A DNA stretch of 64,000 nt from Skermanella rosea. GTDB taxonomy: Bacteria; Pseudomonadota; Alphaproteobacteria; Azospirillales; Azospirillaceae. Under the pieces are notes generated by a model, which had not been told where the DNA came from, searched no databases, and saw only the letters and a program-made list of their open reading frames with translations. A program made the position numbers and the translations under genes. The DNA lies in the NCBI RefSeq assembly GCF_016806835.2, contig NZ_CP086111.1, forward strand, positions 2,181,001 through 2,245,000, in the 5' to 3' direction. This document shows positions 8,155 to 17,845 of the stretch, in pieces. Position 1 is the first letter of the stretch. The number at the start of each line of letters is the position of its first letter.

Positions 8155-8248
8155 AGGGCGGGCGAGCCCGCAGCCTCCGTGCAGAAATCTCCTCCGCATA
8201 ATGTGTTGTGCATCCCCAGGGACGTCTAAGCTATATACATACCCGGAA

Positions 8249-9265
8249 ATGGAACGGTGGATGACCCGAGTGGAGCAGAGAGAAGCGGACCGTCCGGGTA
8301 GTGCCGGAAACTACCGTCACCCCGATTCGATCACCGACGCGGCACTTTCCTGGTTCGTGGCGCTTCAGGACGGAACCGCCGATCCGGAGACCCTGGCGGC
8401 CTATGATGAATGGCGCCGCAGCGATCCCCGTCATGGTCCCGCCTTCGACTTCGTCGCGGGCGTCGGTGGAATGCCGGAACTGCGCTCCGCGACACTTGCC
8501 AGTCCCGAGGCGTCCGCGCTCCGGACCCGTCCGGCCCGGAAGCCGTCGCGAAGCCTGTGGTGGGCCTCGCTCGCGGCGGCGTCGGTGATCCTGGCGGCCG
8601 GCTTCCACCGGCTGCCCGCCATGATGCTGCGATGGAACGCCGACTACCTGACTGATGCCGGCGACCGGCGGGAGGTTGCTCTGCCCGACGGTTCGCGCCT
8701 CCTGCTCGACTCCGCTTCCGCCGTGGCGCTCGATTTCGGCGAGGGACGGCGAAACGTCCGCCTGTTGCAGGGGGACGCGTTCTTCGACGTAGTCCCCGAC
8801 CGGGCGAGGCCGTTTCGCGTGACCGGCAGTTTCAGCACCGTCGAGGTCACCGGAACCGCCTTCGCCGTTCATTCCGACGGGGTGGAGGATGCGATCTTCC
8901 TGGAGAAGGGCCGGATCGCCGTCGGCGGGCCGGGCGGTGCCGGGCTGCCCCTGATTCTCGAGCCCGGCGAAAGGGTGACGGCCACGGAAGGCGGGCTGTC
9001 CGCCGCCGTCCGGATGGATCCGGCCGTGGCGCTCGCTTGGCGCGAGGGCCGCTATGTTTTCCACGAGCAACCGCTCGGCGAGGTGATCGACAACCTGCGC
9101 CGCTACTACGCGGGAACGATCCTGGTGCTCGCCCCCCGGATCGACGAAGAACTGGTGAGCGGGAATTACCGGCTGGACGACCCGGTCGGCGTGCTCCGGT
9201 CGCTCGCCGGGGTCGCGGGCGCGAGCCTGACCGTCCTGCCCGGAGGGGTCGTCATCCTCGCCTGA
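8249..9265 (+). CDS. fecR: FecR-type anti-sigma regulator
   Basis: About 338 aa from the ATG at 8249 (MERWMTRVEQ); the ATG at 8261 is an alternative. The N-terminal cytoplasmic part has the FecR N-terminal helical domain (DAALSWFVALQDG...LAAYDEWRRSDPRHGPAF). One membrane segment follows (SLWWASLAAASVILAAGF), then a periplasmic FecR domain (DAGDRREVALPDGSRLLLDSAS) and a C-terminal domain related to the secretin/TonB short domain. It passes the signal from the ligand-loaded outer-membrane receptor to FecI. It is followed 106 bp later by the receptor, as expected for such a system. Confidence 0.88.
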   Translation: MERWMTRVEQREADRPGSAGNYRHPDSITDAALSWFVALQDGTADPETLAAYDEWRRSDPRHGPAFDFVAGVGGMPELRSATLASPEASALRTRPARKPSRSLWWASLAAASVILAAGFHRLPAMMLRWNADYLTDAGDRREVALPDGSRLLLDSASAVALDFGEGRRNVRLLQGDAFFDVVPDRARPFRVTGSFSTVEVTGTAFAVHSDGVEDAIFLEKGRIAVGGPGGAGLPLILEPGERVTATEGGLSAAVRMDPAVALAWREGRYVFHEQPLGEVIDNLRRYYAGTILVLAPRIDEELVSGNYRLDDPVGVLRSLAGVAGASLTVLPGGVVILA

Positions 9266-9371
9266 TCTTTTTTTGTGAGACCCGCCCGCTCCGGACGTCT
9301 GGCTGGATGGGGAGGCGCACAGCCGCGTGCGACCGCTCCCCGACGCCAGCATAAGACGGGAGTTGCAGGGA

Positions 9372-11705
9372 ATGGATTGCCGGACGGGTGTAGCACCTGA
9401 AGTTTCGACGCGCGTAAGTGAGAAGGCCGCCCGGCATCTGATCCTGGCCCTGATGGCATCGACGGCCCTGGGTTGTGCCCTGACGATCCCCTCGGCCGCC
9501 TCGGCCCAGCAGCAGGCGCCGGCCGGCACCGCGGTCGGCCCCGTCGACTTCGCGATCCCGGCGCAGCCGCTCCAGGCGGCGCTGGACAGCTTCATCCGCC
9601 AGACCGGCTGGCAGGTCGGTTATCCCAGCGCCCTGGCTGCCGGCCGCACGTCCCGGCCCGTCGTCGGCGCCATGCCGCCCGCCCAGGCCCTGGAAACGCT
9701 GCTGGCCGGGACGGGAGTGGGGTTCCGAATGGCCGGATCGGCGACAGCCTCCCTGGTCTCGACGCAGGCACCGGCCCAGGCGAGTGCGGAAGGGGCGGCG
9801 ATACCGGCGGGAGCCTTGATGCTCGACCCGGTCACCGTCTCCGGTTCAACCGGCGGCTGGGGAGTCGGCCGGACTACGATCACCGCGCAGGACCTGGAGC
9901 GGAGGAATCCCACGAGCCTCCAGCAGGTTTTCGCCGGGGAACCCGGCATCCGGGTCGGCAGTTCCGTGCCGATGTCCCAGAAGGTCTATGTCAACGGCGT
10001 CGAGGAGACCAACCTCGCCGTCAGCATCGACGGCAGCCGCCAGAACAACAAGGTGTTCCACCACAACGGCACGACCCTGATCGACCCAAGCTTCCTGAAG
10101 GTCGTCCGGGTCGACGCGGGCGTGGCGCCGGCCGATGCGGGGCCCGGTGCGCTGGCGGGGGCCATCGCCTATGAGACGAAGGACGCGCGCGACTTCCTGT
10201 CCGAGGATGGTGTCGGGGCCTTTGTCAAGTCGACTCTCAACACCAACGGGCCGGTCCTGACGACCAACCTGGCCGGTTACGGGATGCAACAGGGGCTGGA
10301 AGCCCTCGGATACGTCAACTACGGCAAGGGCGGCAGGTTCAAGGCGGGCAACGGCGACGAGGTGGCCGGCACCGGGACCGACATCGTGAGCGGGCTCGGC
10401 AAGGCCGCCATCGAGACCGACGGCGGCAACCGGTTCCAGATCAGCTACGAGCGGGTCTACGACGATGCCGCCCGGCCGTTCCGGGCCAATGTCGGCGGTA
10501 TCGCGGGGCGCCCGCCCTGGGAACCGAAGGTTCGCGACTATACCCTCGATCGGCAGAATACGGTCTTCACATATACCACCACCCAGCCGACGGACCTCTG
10601 GGATCCGAAAGTGGTGATGGCCTATGGCCGCACCGACGTGGAAACGCCGATCTTCCTGCGTCCGGTGCCGCCAAGCACCGTTCCCGGCAGCTTCCCCGGC
10701 AAGGGAAAGACGGACTCGCTCAACGGCAAGGTCGAGAACCGGTTCTCCTTCGGCTTCGGATCGATCACGGCCGGCACGGACTTCTACCGGGACGAGGGCA
10801 CCTACGGGGACGAGACCTTCTCCGCCACCGAGAAGGCGAACAATTTCGGCCTCTACGCCCAGGCCCGGGTCGAGCCGTGGGAGCGCCTGCGCCTGTCCTT
10901 CGGCCTGCGCGGCGACCGGCAGAAATTCGAGGGAACTACCGGGGAGGAGTGGACCAATTCCGGCATCAGCCACAACGCTTCGGGCGAATTCGACCTGATC
11001 CCCGAATTCCTGACCGCCAAGGCGGGATATTCCCACTCCTGGGCGGGCATCCCGCTGGCCGAGAACTTCATCATGAACAGTGCTTGGCGCTACGGCACCG
11101 GGCCTGAGCCGGCGACCGCGGACAACGTGACAGCCGGCCTGGAGGCCCGCTACCAGGGGTTCACGGTCGAAGGACGGGTCTTCCGGACCGATATCGACGA
11201 CGCCCGGGCCGCGCGGTTCGCGGTTGCCAGCGCCACCCTCAGCCGCGACGTCGAGTCGAAGGGCTATGAGCTCGGGGCCGGCTATTCGTGGAACGAAGGC
11301 TATGTCCGTGCCAAGTTCGCCGACATCGACGTCACCATCGATGGCCAGCCCGCGGATTCGGACACCGGGACCTATCTCGCCACGCCGATGGGGCAGATCA
11401 TCACCCTGGGCGGCGCCCAGTCCATCGCGACCTGGGACATGACCGTCGGCGCGGATATGGAGATCGTGCTGGACTACGACGAGGTCCAGGCCGGTCAGCG
11501 CCCGCTGGACGGCTACGAGGTGTTCAACGTCTTCGCGGAGTACCGGCCGGCCCAGTATTCGAACCTGAGCTTCCGGCTCGACGTCCGCAACCTCTTCGAT
11601 GCCACCTACGCGGACCGGGCGACCTACGGGCAGGAATTCGGGACGGTCACGCCGCTCTACCAGCCGGGCCGGTCCTTCCTGATCAGCGCCTCGGCCAAGT
11701 TCTGA
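9372..11705 (+). CDS. TonB-dependent siderophore receptor with STN signalling domain
   Basis: About 777 aa from the ATG at 9372, which has GGGA just upstream. A signal peptide ends near SAASA-QQQ. The mature N-terminus is an STN domain (VDFAIPAQPLQAALDSFIRQTGWQVGYP), found in FecA-like transducers that contact FecR. The plug domain follows (TITAQDLERRNPTSLQQVFAGEPGIRVG), then a 22-strand-type barrel, with DVRNLFDATY and a terminal aromatic in SASAKF. It should import the ferric siderophore across the outer membrane using TonB energy and trigger FecR/FecI signalling. The biosynthesis genes begin 53 bp later, so the cognate ligand is probably their product. Confidence 0.9.
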   Translation: MDCRTGVAPEVSTRVSEKAARHLILALMASTALGCALTIPSAASAQQQAPAGTAVGPVDFAIPAQPLQAALDSFIRQTGWQVGYPSALAAGRTSRPVVGAMPPAQALETLLAGTGVGFRMAGSATASLVSTQAPAQASAEGAAIPAGALMLDPVTVSGSTGGWGVGRTTITAQDLERRNPTSLQQVFAGEPGIRVGSSVPMSQKVYVNGVEETNLAVSIDGSRQNNKVFHHNGTTLIDPSFLKVVRVDAGVAPADAGPGALAGAIAYETKDARDFLSEDGVGAFVKSTLNTNGPVLTTNLAGYGMQQGLEALGYVNYGKGGRFKAGNGDEVAGTGTDIVSGLGKAAIETDGGNRFQISYERVYDDAARPFRANVGGIAGRPPWEPKVRDYTLDRQNTVFTYTTTQPTDLWDPKVVMAYGRTDVETPIFLRPVPPSTVPGSFPGKGKTDSLNGKVENRFSFGFGSITAGTDFYRDEGTYGDETFSATEKANNFGLYAQARVEPWERLRLSFGLRGDRQKFEGTTGEEWTNSGISHNASGEFDLIPEFLTAKAGYSHSWAGIPLAENFIMNSAWRYGTGPEPATADNVTAGLEARYQGFTVEGRVFRTDIDDARAARFAVASATLSRDVESKGYELGAGYSWNEGYVRAKFADIDVTIDGQPADSDTGTYLATPMGQIITLGGAQSIATWDMTVGADMEIVLDYDEVQAGQRPLDGYEVFNVFAEYRPAQYSNLSFRLDVRNLFDATYADRATYGQEFGTVTPLYQPGRSFLISASAKF

Positions 11706-11758
11706 CCCGCGGACGCCGGTACGGCCTTCTTGTATGCCACCGCCAGGATTGGCAAATC

Positions 11759-13543
11759 ATGCCTTCAACTCAGCAGATCGCCGAGCAAGTCACCTTCCAG
11801 AGTTTCGCCAACTGCTACTGGCGGGAGATCGATGCCGGCAGATCGGCCCGGCATACCGTGCCGGACGGCTCGGCGGTCGATTGCGTCGAGTGGACCCTGA
11901 CCTCCCAGCGGGCGGTCCTGCGCAGCGAGATCGTCACCCGGTCGCTGTGCGGGCCGAGCTGCTTCGGCAGGCTCTGGACCCGGTCCCTGGCGGACAGCGT
12001 GTGGCAGCAGGTCGAGCCGTTCTCCGCCCTGTGCTCGCTGGCACGGGAAAGCTACGGTCAGGTGCGGGCCGAAGGCGCAGCCGATCTCCGGGACAGCGAG
12101 CTGGAACTCCTGCTCCGGGTACTCCAGAGCTACCAGTCGGTGCGTTGCTATCTCGATGCGAACCGGGATTGCCCCGCCGCGGCGGACGATTTCATCGCCG
12201 CGGAGCAGTCGCTCGTGTTCGGCCACTGGCTTCACCCGACGCCCAAGAGCGTGCAGGGCATGACCCCCTGGCAGCAGCCGTGCTACGCTCCGGAACTGCA
12301 CGGGCGGTTCCGGCTCCAGCTCTTCGCCGTCGCGGCGGACCATGTCAGCCACCGCTCCGCTTTCCGGCGAACCGCCCCGGAGATGATCGCCGATGCGCTG
12401 GGGACCGACGCCGGCCGGTTCGATCTTGCCGCAGGCGAGCAGATCATCCCCATGCATCCGCTCCAGGCGGAAGCGTTGCTGCTCGATCCTGCCGTCCAGG
12501 CCCTCCAGGCGCGGGGCGTGCTTCGGGCGCTGGGGCAGGGCGGGCCGTGCTTCACGGCCACCTCTTCGGTGCGTACGGTCTACAGCCCCGACAGCCCGTG
12601 GATGCTCAAATTCTCGCTGCCGGTCCGGATCACCAACTCCGTAAGGGTCAACCGGCGGCACGAGTTGGAAGCCGGCGTCATCATGGCGAAGCTGATCGGC
12701 TCCATCGGACCTTCGCTCGGGCAGCGTCTCCGCTTCCTGCTGGACCCTGCCTACATCACGCTGGAGGCGCCGGGCGGCGGCGAGAGCGGGTTCGAGGTGA
12801 TCATCCGCGAGAACCCGTTCTCCGGCGGCCGGCAGAACGGGATCGTCGCCATCGCCGCCCTCGCCGCCGACCCTCTGCCGGGGCAGGTCTCGCGGCTGGA
12901 GCGGATGGTCCGGCGCGTCGCGGCGGCGCACGGCTGGCGGCCGAAGGAAGCGTGCCGCCACTGGTTCGGCCGGTATCTCGCCTGCGCACTGGAACCTCTC
13001 GTGAGGTTCTATGACGAGCACGGGATCGCCCTGGAAGCCCATCAGCAGAACGGCTTGCTGGACATCGGAGAGGGGCTGCCGAGCCGCTTCCACTACCGCG
13101 ACAACCAGGGATTTTACCTGTGCAACTCGTACCGGGAGTCGCTGAGGCGGCATGCCCCGGAGGCCGACAACCTGCCGTCGCTCTATTACGACGAGGACGA
13201 GATCAACAGGCGCTTCTCCTACTATGCGATCGTCAACCAGGTCTTCTCGGTGATCGCCCGCATGGGCAAGGACGGCCTGATCGACGAGGAGGACCTGCTG
13301 CGCATCCTGCGCGGGCATCTGGAATTCCTGGCGCCGCAGATGAGGTGGGCCGGGCGGTCCTTCGTCGGCGGCCTGCTCGACAGCCCGACGATCGGTGCGA
13401 AGTTCAACCTCACCGCTCGGCTGCTCGATATCGACGAACTGCGGACGGCGAACGAGGCGGCGCTCTACGCGCACCTGCCCAACCCCCTGTGCGGGCTGGC
13501 GGTCGAGGACTCCGGAAGGGAACGCCATGCCCTTACCCCTTGA
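11759..13543 (+). CDS. asbA: IucA/IucC-family NIS siderophore synthetase (AsbA-like)
   Basis: A 594-aa protein starting MPSTQQIAEQ. It has the family hallmarks FGHWLHPTPKS (residues 154-164), PMHPLQ (231-236), TATSSVRTVYSP in the nucleotide-binding part, EAHQQN, and a C-terminal ferric-reductase-like region. These enzymes adenylate a citrate carboxylate and condense it with an amine. In petrobactin assembly AsbA joins citrate to spermidine (established for Bacillus anthracis); assignment here rests on first position in an asbABC-DE-F-like operon. Its 3' end overlaps the next gene by 17 bp. Which synthetase acts first is not provable from sequence. Confidence 0.85.
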   Translation: MPSTQQIAEQVTFQSFANCYWREIDAGRSARHTVPDGSAVDCVEWTLTSQRAVLRSEIVTRSLCGPSCFGRLWTRSLADSVWQQVEPFSALCSLARESYGQVRAEGAADLRDSELELLLRVLQSYQSVRCYLDANRDCPAAADDFIAAEQSLVFGHWLHPTPKSVQGMTPWQQPCYAPELHGRFRLQLFAVAADHVSHRSAFRRTAPEMIADALGTDAGRFDLAAGEQIIPMHPLQAEALLLDPAVQALQARGVLRALGQGGPCFTATSSVRTVYSPDSPWMLKFSLPVRITNSVRVNRRHELEAGVIMAKLIGSIGPSLGQRLRFLLDPAYITLEAPGGGESGFEVIIRENPFSGGRQNGIVAIAALAADPLPGQVSRLERMVRRVAAAHGWRPKEACRHWFGRYLACALEPLVRFYDEHGIALEAHQQNGLLDIGEGLPSRFHYRDNQGFYLCNSYRESLRRHAPEADNLPSLYYDEDEINRRFSYYAIVNQVFSVIARMGKDGLIDEEDLLRILRGHLEFLAPQMRWAGRSFVGGLLDSPTIGAKFNLTARLLDIDELRTANEAALYAHLPNPLCGLAVEDSGRERHALTP

Positions 13544-15245
13544 CCTGCCCGGCCGGGCTGACGAGCGGGTCCTGAGGCAGCTCGTCGGCGCGCTGCTGTT
13601 CGAACGGGTGCTGGAGGCCCGGACGATCGAGGTGGACGGAAGCCCGGGCCTCGAATGGGAGTCGGGCGGCGTGCAGTTCCGGTGCAGCGGCTCCGCCGGA
13701 CCGTTCGGGCGTTTGCGGATCGTCCCGGGATCGGTCCTGATGCGTGTGCCGGGCGGGCAGTGGGTGCCCGCCGACCCTCGCCCTCTGGTCGAAGGCTTGG
13801 CGACGCCCGCTGCGTACAAGGTGGCACTGCTGGCGGAACTGGACCGCACGGTGGCGCTGTGCCGGTGGAACGACGCCAACCTGCCCCGGACGCCGCGCCG
13901 CGGGATGCCCTTCGCGGACCTGGAAGGCGCGTTGGAGGAGGGCCATCCCTATCATCCCTGCTTCAAGGCCCGCCTCGGTTTCGACGAGGACGATCATGCC
14001 GCCTTCGGACCCGAGGCGGGGCGGAGCTTCAGGCTGGTCTGGCTGCTGGTCGAGCGCTCCCGCCTGCACCAGAACCTGGGCGGCGACGAGGAGGCGTTCT
14101 GGCGCGCCGAACTGGGCGGCAGGATCTGGGAAGAGCTCGAGGCGCGCCGGGCCGCCGCCGGCAGGAGTGCTGCCGACTACGGCTTCCTGCCCGTCCATCC
14201 CTGGCAATGGCGCGCTCTCCGCGACCGCGAACTGGCAGGCTGGTTGGCCGACGGGCGCGCGCACGTCCTGGGGCCACTCGGCGACCGCTATCGCGCCAGC
14301 CAGTCGGTCCGGACGCTGATGAATGTCGACGATCCCCGCAGGGCGGACGTGAAGCTGGCGATGAACATCGTCAACACGGCCTCGCGCCGGATCATCACGC
14401 CCCATTCGGTCTGCACCGGGCCGGCGATCTCCCGCTGGCTGACCGGCGTCGTGGAGTCCGACCCGTTCTTCGATCAGGTCTGCCCGTTCACCCTGCGGAC
14501 GGAATATGCCGGCATCATCGCCGACCGGGACGGGCCGCTCGCCGGGCAGCTGGCCGTGCTCTGGCGGCGCAGCGTCGCCGAAACCCTGGGTGCGGGAGAG
14601 GCGGCGGTTCCCTTCAACATGCTGATGGTCGTGGAAAGCGACGGCGAACCCTTCATCTCGGAATGGGTCGGGAAGTTCGGCCTGCTTCCCTGGCTGGACC
14701 GGCTTTTCGAGACCGCGATCCTGCCGGTCTGGCATCTCCTGGTCTGCCACGGCATCGCGGTCGAGGCGCACGGCCAGAACATGGTCCTGGTCCACCGGGA
14801 CGGCTGGCCGCAGCGGCTGATCCTGCGCGACTTCCACGAGAGCGTGGAGTACGTCCCCGACTTCCTGAAGGACCGGGAGAGCGTGCCGGACTTCGCCGCT
14901 CTGGATCCGGTCTACCGCGACGCTCCCCCCGACCGGTACTACTGGTCGGATCGGGTGGACGCCCTGCGGGAACTGGTGATGGACACCTTGTTCATCTACA
15001 ACCTGACCGAAGTATCCCATCTCCTGAACCTTCATTACGGCCTGCCCGAACCGGTGTTCTGGCGGAAGGCCCATGACTGCCTCGAGCGCTACGCCCGGCG
15101 GCAGGGCCTGGAGGAACGCCATCGGCGGATAGGGCACGCGGCGCGGGAAATACTCACCGAGTCCCTGATGAGAGGAAAACTGCTCAATGCAACGGAAGAA
15201 CTTCACCATCCGGTCCCGAACGTCTTCGCGGATTTCCGGGGCTGA
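13527..15245 (+). CDS. asbB: IucA/IucC-family NIS siderophore synthetase (AsbB-like)
   Basis: A 572-aa protein starting MPLPLDLPGR, preceded by GGAAGGGA. Family motifs are GHPYHPCFKARLGF (139-152), LPVHPWQW (221-228), SQSVRTLMNV, KLAMNIVNTASRRI, EAHGQN and RDFHES, all intact. In the petrobactin pathway AsbB adds the second amine arm to the citrate core. It differs clearly from the upstream synthetase, so the two are not a recent duplication. It overlaps asbA by 17 bp and precedes the adenylation enzyme by 36 bp, so the genes should be translated together. Confidence 0.86.
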   Translation: MPLPLDLPGRADERVLRQLVGALLFERVLEARTIEVDGSPGLEWESGGVQFRCSGSAGPFGRLRIVPGSVLMRVPGGQWVPADPRPLVEGLATPAAYKVALLAELDRTVALCRWNDANLPRTPRRGMPFADLEGALEEGHPYHPCFKARLGFDEDDHAAFGPEAGRSFRLVWLLVERSRLHQNLGGDEEAFWRAELGGRIWEELEARRAAAGRSAADYGFLPVHPWQWRALRDRELAGWLADGRAHVLGPLGDRYRASQSVRTLMNVDDPRRADVKLAMNIVNTASRRIITPHSVCTGPAISRWLTGVVESDPFFDQVCPFTLRTEYAGIIADRDGPLAGQLAVLWRRSVAETLGAGEAAVPFNMLMVVESDGEPFISEWVGKFGLLPWLDRLFETAILPVWHLLVCHGIAVEAHGQNMVLVHRDGWPQRLILRDFHESVEYVPDFLKDRESVPDFAALDPVYRDAPPDRYYWSDRVDALRELVMDTLFIYNLTEVSHLLNLHYGLPEPVFWRKAHDCLERYARRQGLEERHRRIGHAAREILTESLMRGKLLNATEELHHPVPNVFADFRG

Positions 15246-15281
15246 AGGGACAGGGACCCTTCCGGACGATCGAGGTGCCGC

Positions 15282-16532
15282 ATGATCCGGATCGACGACA
15301 TGGTCCACGGCCGCACGGAGATCGAGGACCGGGCGGCGCGGTTCGCGGATCAGGCGGGCCTTTCCGGCCGCCCCGGCGTCCGGTTCGCCGCATGCTTCAG
15401 CGAAACGATCGACTGGCTGGCCCTCTTCTTCGCCGTCCGGGCCGCCGGCGGCAGCCTGTTGCCGCTCCATCCCAGCACCCCGCCCGTGGCGGCGCGGCGC
15501 ATGGCGCGGGAAGGGGGCTGCCGCTTCCTGTTCCTCGACGGCATGACGCCCGAGGAGATCGCGCCCGAGGCGGTGGCCGGGGATACCGGCCAGCTGGTGC
15601 AGATGAGTTCGGGCACCACGGGCGCTCCGAAATACATCGCCCGGAACTGGGCCGACATTGACCGGGAGATCGAGAGCTATGTCGGCCATTTCCGCGAGCC
15701 GGAGGGCATGACCCCGGTGATCGCCTGCCCGACCACCCATTCCTACGGGCTGATCTGCGGGCTGCTGGTCGGGCTTCGGCGGGGAGCGGAGCCGCTGATC
15801 CTGAATACCGGGAACCCGAAATACATATTGAAGAAACTGGCCGAGTTGGAACGGCCGCTGCTCTACTCGTCCCCGGTGATCCTCCAGGCGCTGGCGAAGC
15901 TGCTTCCGGAGGGAGGGAAGATCCACGCCGCCATGACCTCCGGATCCTTGCTGCCCGACCCCTGGTTCGCGCGGATCCGCCTCAAGACCCGGCACCTGTA
16001 CCAGCAGTACGGCTGCTCCGAGGCCGGCTGCATCGCCGTCAATCCCGACATGACCTCATCGAACGACATGGGCCTGCCGCTCCCGCATCATCGGCTGCGG
16101 ACCGGCACCGGCCCGGACGCTCCGGAGGAGATCGTCGTCGAGGGTCCCGACGGGGAGATCCGCACCCGCGACCTGGGCTACCGGAGGCCGGACGGCATGC
16201 TGGTCTTCATCTCCCGGCTGGACGACACGATCAACGTCTCGGGCCTGAACGTCTATCCCAAGGATGTCGAGGACGTGGTGATGGCGCTGCCCGGCGTCAC
16301 GGACGCGGTCGCCTTCCGGAAGGCGGATCCCTTCGCCGGCGAGCGGGTCGGCCTGGTCTTCAGCGCCACCGGGCCGGTGTCCCACCAATCCATCCGCGCC
16401 TGGTGCCGGGAGCATCTGGCGGCCCACCAGCAGCCGACCGAGATCTTCCAGGCCGACGCCCTGCCGCGCATGGCGAACGGCAAAATCAGCCGGCGCCAGG
16501 TGGCGGAGTCCTACGCGGGGGCCGGCCGATGA
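15282..16532 (+). CDS. asbC: Aryl-acid AMP ligase (AsbC-like)
   Basis: A 416-aa ANL-superfamily enzyme starting MIRIDDMVHG with CGAGGTG upstream. It shows the phosphate-binding loop MSSGTTGAPK (108-117), YGCSEAGCIAVN, the ribose-binding Asp in TRDLGYRRPDGML, and a C-terminal lysine motif NGKISRR. It is shorter than ordinary acyl-CoA synthetases (about 500-550 aa), as is AsbC. The expected reaction is adenylation of 3,4-dihydroxybenzoate and loading onto the carrier domain encoded next. Its stop overlaps the start of the next gene (ATGA). Substrate choice is inferred from operon context. Confidence 0.82.
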   Translation: MIRIDDMVHGRTEIEDRAARFADQAGLSGRPGVRFAACFSETIDWLALFFAVRAAGGSLLPLHPSTPPVAARRMAREGGCRFLFLDGMTPEEIAPEAVAGDTGQLVQMSSGTTGAPKYIARNWADIDREIESYVGHFREPEGMTPVIACPTTHSYGLICGLLVGLRRGAEPLILNTGNPKYILKKLAELERPLLYSSPVILQALAKLLPEGGKIHAAMTSGSLLPDPWFARIRLKTRHLYQQYGCSEAGCIAVNPDMTSSNDMGLPLPHHRLRTGTGPDAPEEIVVEGPDGEIRTRDLGYRRPDGMLVFISRLDDTINVSGLNVYPKDVEDVVMALPGVTDAVAFRKADPFAGERVGLVFSATGPVSHQSIRAWCREHLAAHQQPTEIFQADALPRMANGKISRRQVAESYAGAGR

Positions 16533-17845
16533 GACGGGAAGAAGTCGTCGAGGCCATTCGCACCGTCCTGCGGGACCACCTCCAGAACCAGCACCTGCAT
16601 CTGTTCGGCCCTTCGGCCCGGCTGAACGAGGACCTCTACATCGACTCCATCCTCATGATGGAAATCTTCCTCCAGTTGGAACTGTCGTTCGACCTCTCCG
16701 TGCCGGATCATGTCATGACCTCGCGGGAACTGGCGACCGTCGCGGATCTGGCGGGCCTGTTCGCGGAGGAGGAAGCCGCTCCGCCGGCCGCGCCGGAACC
16801 CCCGCCGGGAAGCGTCCACGGCGAGGAGTATGTCGATATCAAGGTGCATTGCTTCGTCAGTTCCGTGTGCGACGCCCTGAAGCGCACGCCGGGCATCGAC
16901 CACCGGCCGTTCTACTTCGGTGTCTGGGACGCCGATTTCGCGATCGGCGACGGCACGCCGGGCAAGGAGTGGACGCTGCTCTACCACGCCCCATCCGTCA
17001 GCCACGACTTCTTCCGCCACTGGTTCCGGCGCCTCTACGGGCCGGAGGTCCGGGAATGGTACGACAGGAACCGGAGCAAGTCCGAGAACCTGACTACCCT
17101 GTTGGACCTCGTCGAGACCAGGTCCGACACGCTGAGCGTCATGGCGATGGTGGATCTCCATCACCTGCCCGAACGCGAGAACAAGTTCAACCAGAACCCG
17201 TTTCCCCATTATCTCATGCTGGAGAAGTCGGCCGATCCGGAGGTCTTCTTCGTCTCGGACCCCGATTTCCGCTGGGAAGGCGAGATCGCGAAAGAGAAGA
17301 TCGTCCATGCCTTCTGCCAGCCGACGGTCGGCGGCGGGTTCGCGTTCGACCGGAGGGAGATCCAGGCTCCGGCGGCCGAGGACCTGAAAGCCTACTTCGA
17401 AGCCTGTTTCCAGCCCGACGCCAATCCGCTGACCGCCGCGGTCCGCCGGATCGTGGCGACGCACCTCGCGGGAAAGGACGGCCGGAAGCCGAGGGACCTC
17501 GGGGCGGCGCTGCGGGAACTGCCGGTCATCTCGATCCGGAAATACGCCTACGAGCACGGGTTCGCGTTCTTCTGGCGCGCCCTCGGCCTGCCCGACGAGA
17601 CGTTCCTGGTCCATTGCGACAGGATCGAGGAGCTGATCCAGGGTTTCAAGGCGCTGCACTACGCCGTCCTGCGGCTTGCCGAGACCGGCGACACCGGCCT
17701 CGCCGCCGACATGTTCGAGCGGCTGGACCGGCTGGACCGGCTCGAATTCGCCGTCAAGGCGGCACTCGGTGCCGTCTTCCGGTCCTGGTGCGAGGCGAAC
17801 CGACTTTCCGACGATCGACGCCGGCGCGACGCCGAGGTGGCCTGA
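16529..17845 (+). CDS. asbDE: Fused aryl-carrier and condensing protein (AsbD-AsbE-like)
   Basis: A 438-aa protein starting at an ATG that overlaps the previous stop. Residues 1-85 look like an acyl/aryl carrier domain with the phosphopantetheine Ser in EDLYIDSILMMEI (Ser40). A Pro/Ala-rich linker (about 86-98) joins it to a ~340-residue domain resembling AsbE/BtrH-type acyltransferases (DIKVHCFVSSVCDALKRTPG...HRPFYFGVWD). In B. anthracis, AsbD and AsbE are separate proteins that carry 3,4-dihydroxybenzoate and transfer it to spermidine. Here they are one polypeptide with no frame break at the junction. The fusion is read directly; its function is inferred from the family and operon. Confidence 0.8.
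   Translation: MRREEVVEAIRTVLRDHLQNQHLHLFGPSARLNEDLYIDSILMMEIFLQLELSFDLSVPDHVMTSRELATVADLAGLFAEEEAAPPAAPEPPPGSVHGEEYVDIKVHCFVSSVCDALKRTPGIDHRPFYFGVWDADFAIGDGTPGKEWTLLYHAPSVSHDFFRHWFRRLYGPEVREWYDRNRSKSENLTTLLDLVETRSDTLSVMAMVDLHHLPERENKFNQNPFPHYLMLEKSADPEVFFVSDPDFRWEGEIAKEKIVHAFCQPTVGGGFAFDRREIQAPAAEDLKAYFEACFQPDANPLTAAVRRIVATHLAGKDGRKPRDLGAALRELPVISIRKYAYEHGFAFFWRALGLPDETFLVHCDRIEELIQGFKALHYAVLRLAETGDTGLAADMFERLDRLDRLEFAVKAALGAVFRSWCEANRLSDDRRRRDAEVA

Noticed and set aside
7354-8199. N-terminal extension of the ABC exporter to 861 residues
   Set aside because: The extra ~280 residues are low-complexity sequence read out of frame through the fecI-type gene. The conserved exporter start is at 7353.
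9264-9280. T7 run after fecR as a terminator
   Set aside because: No stable stem precedes it, and the receptor gene downstream is expected to be expressed with or just after fecR.
16529-17845. Split of the AsbD-AsbE-like gene into two genes
   Set aside because: The frame is continuous through the Pro/Ala linker, and no start codon with a ribosome site lies before DIKVHCF, so a single fused protein is the simplest reading.
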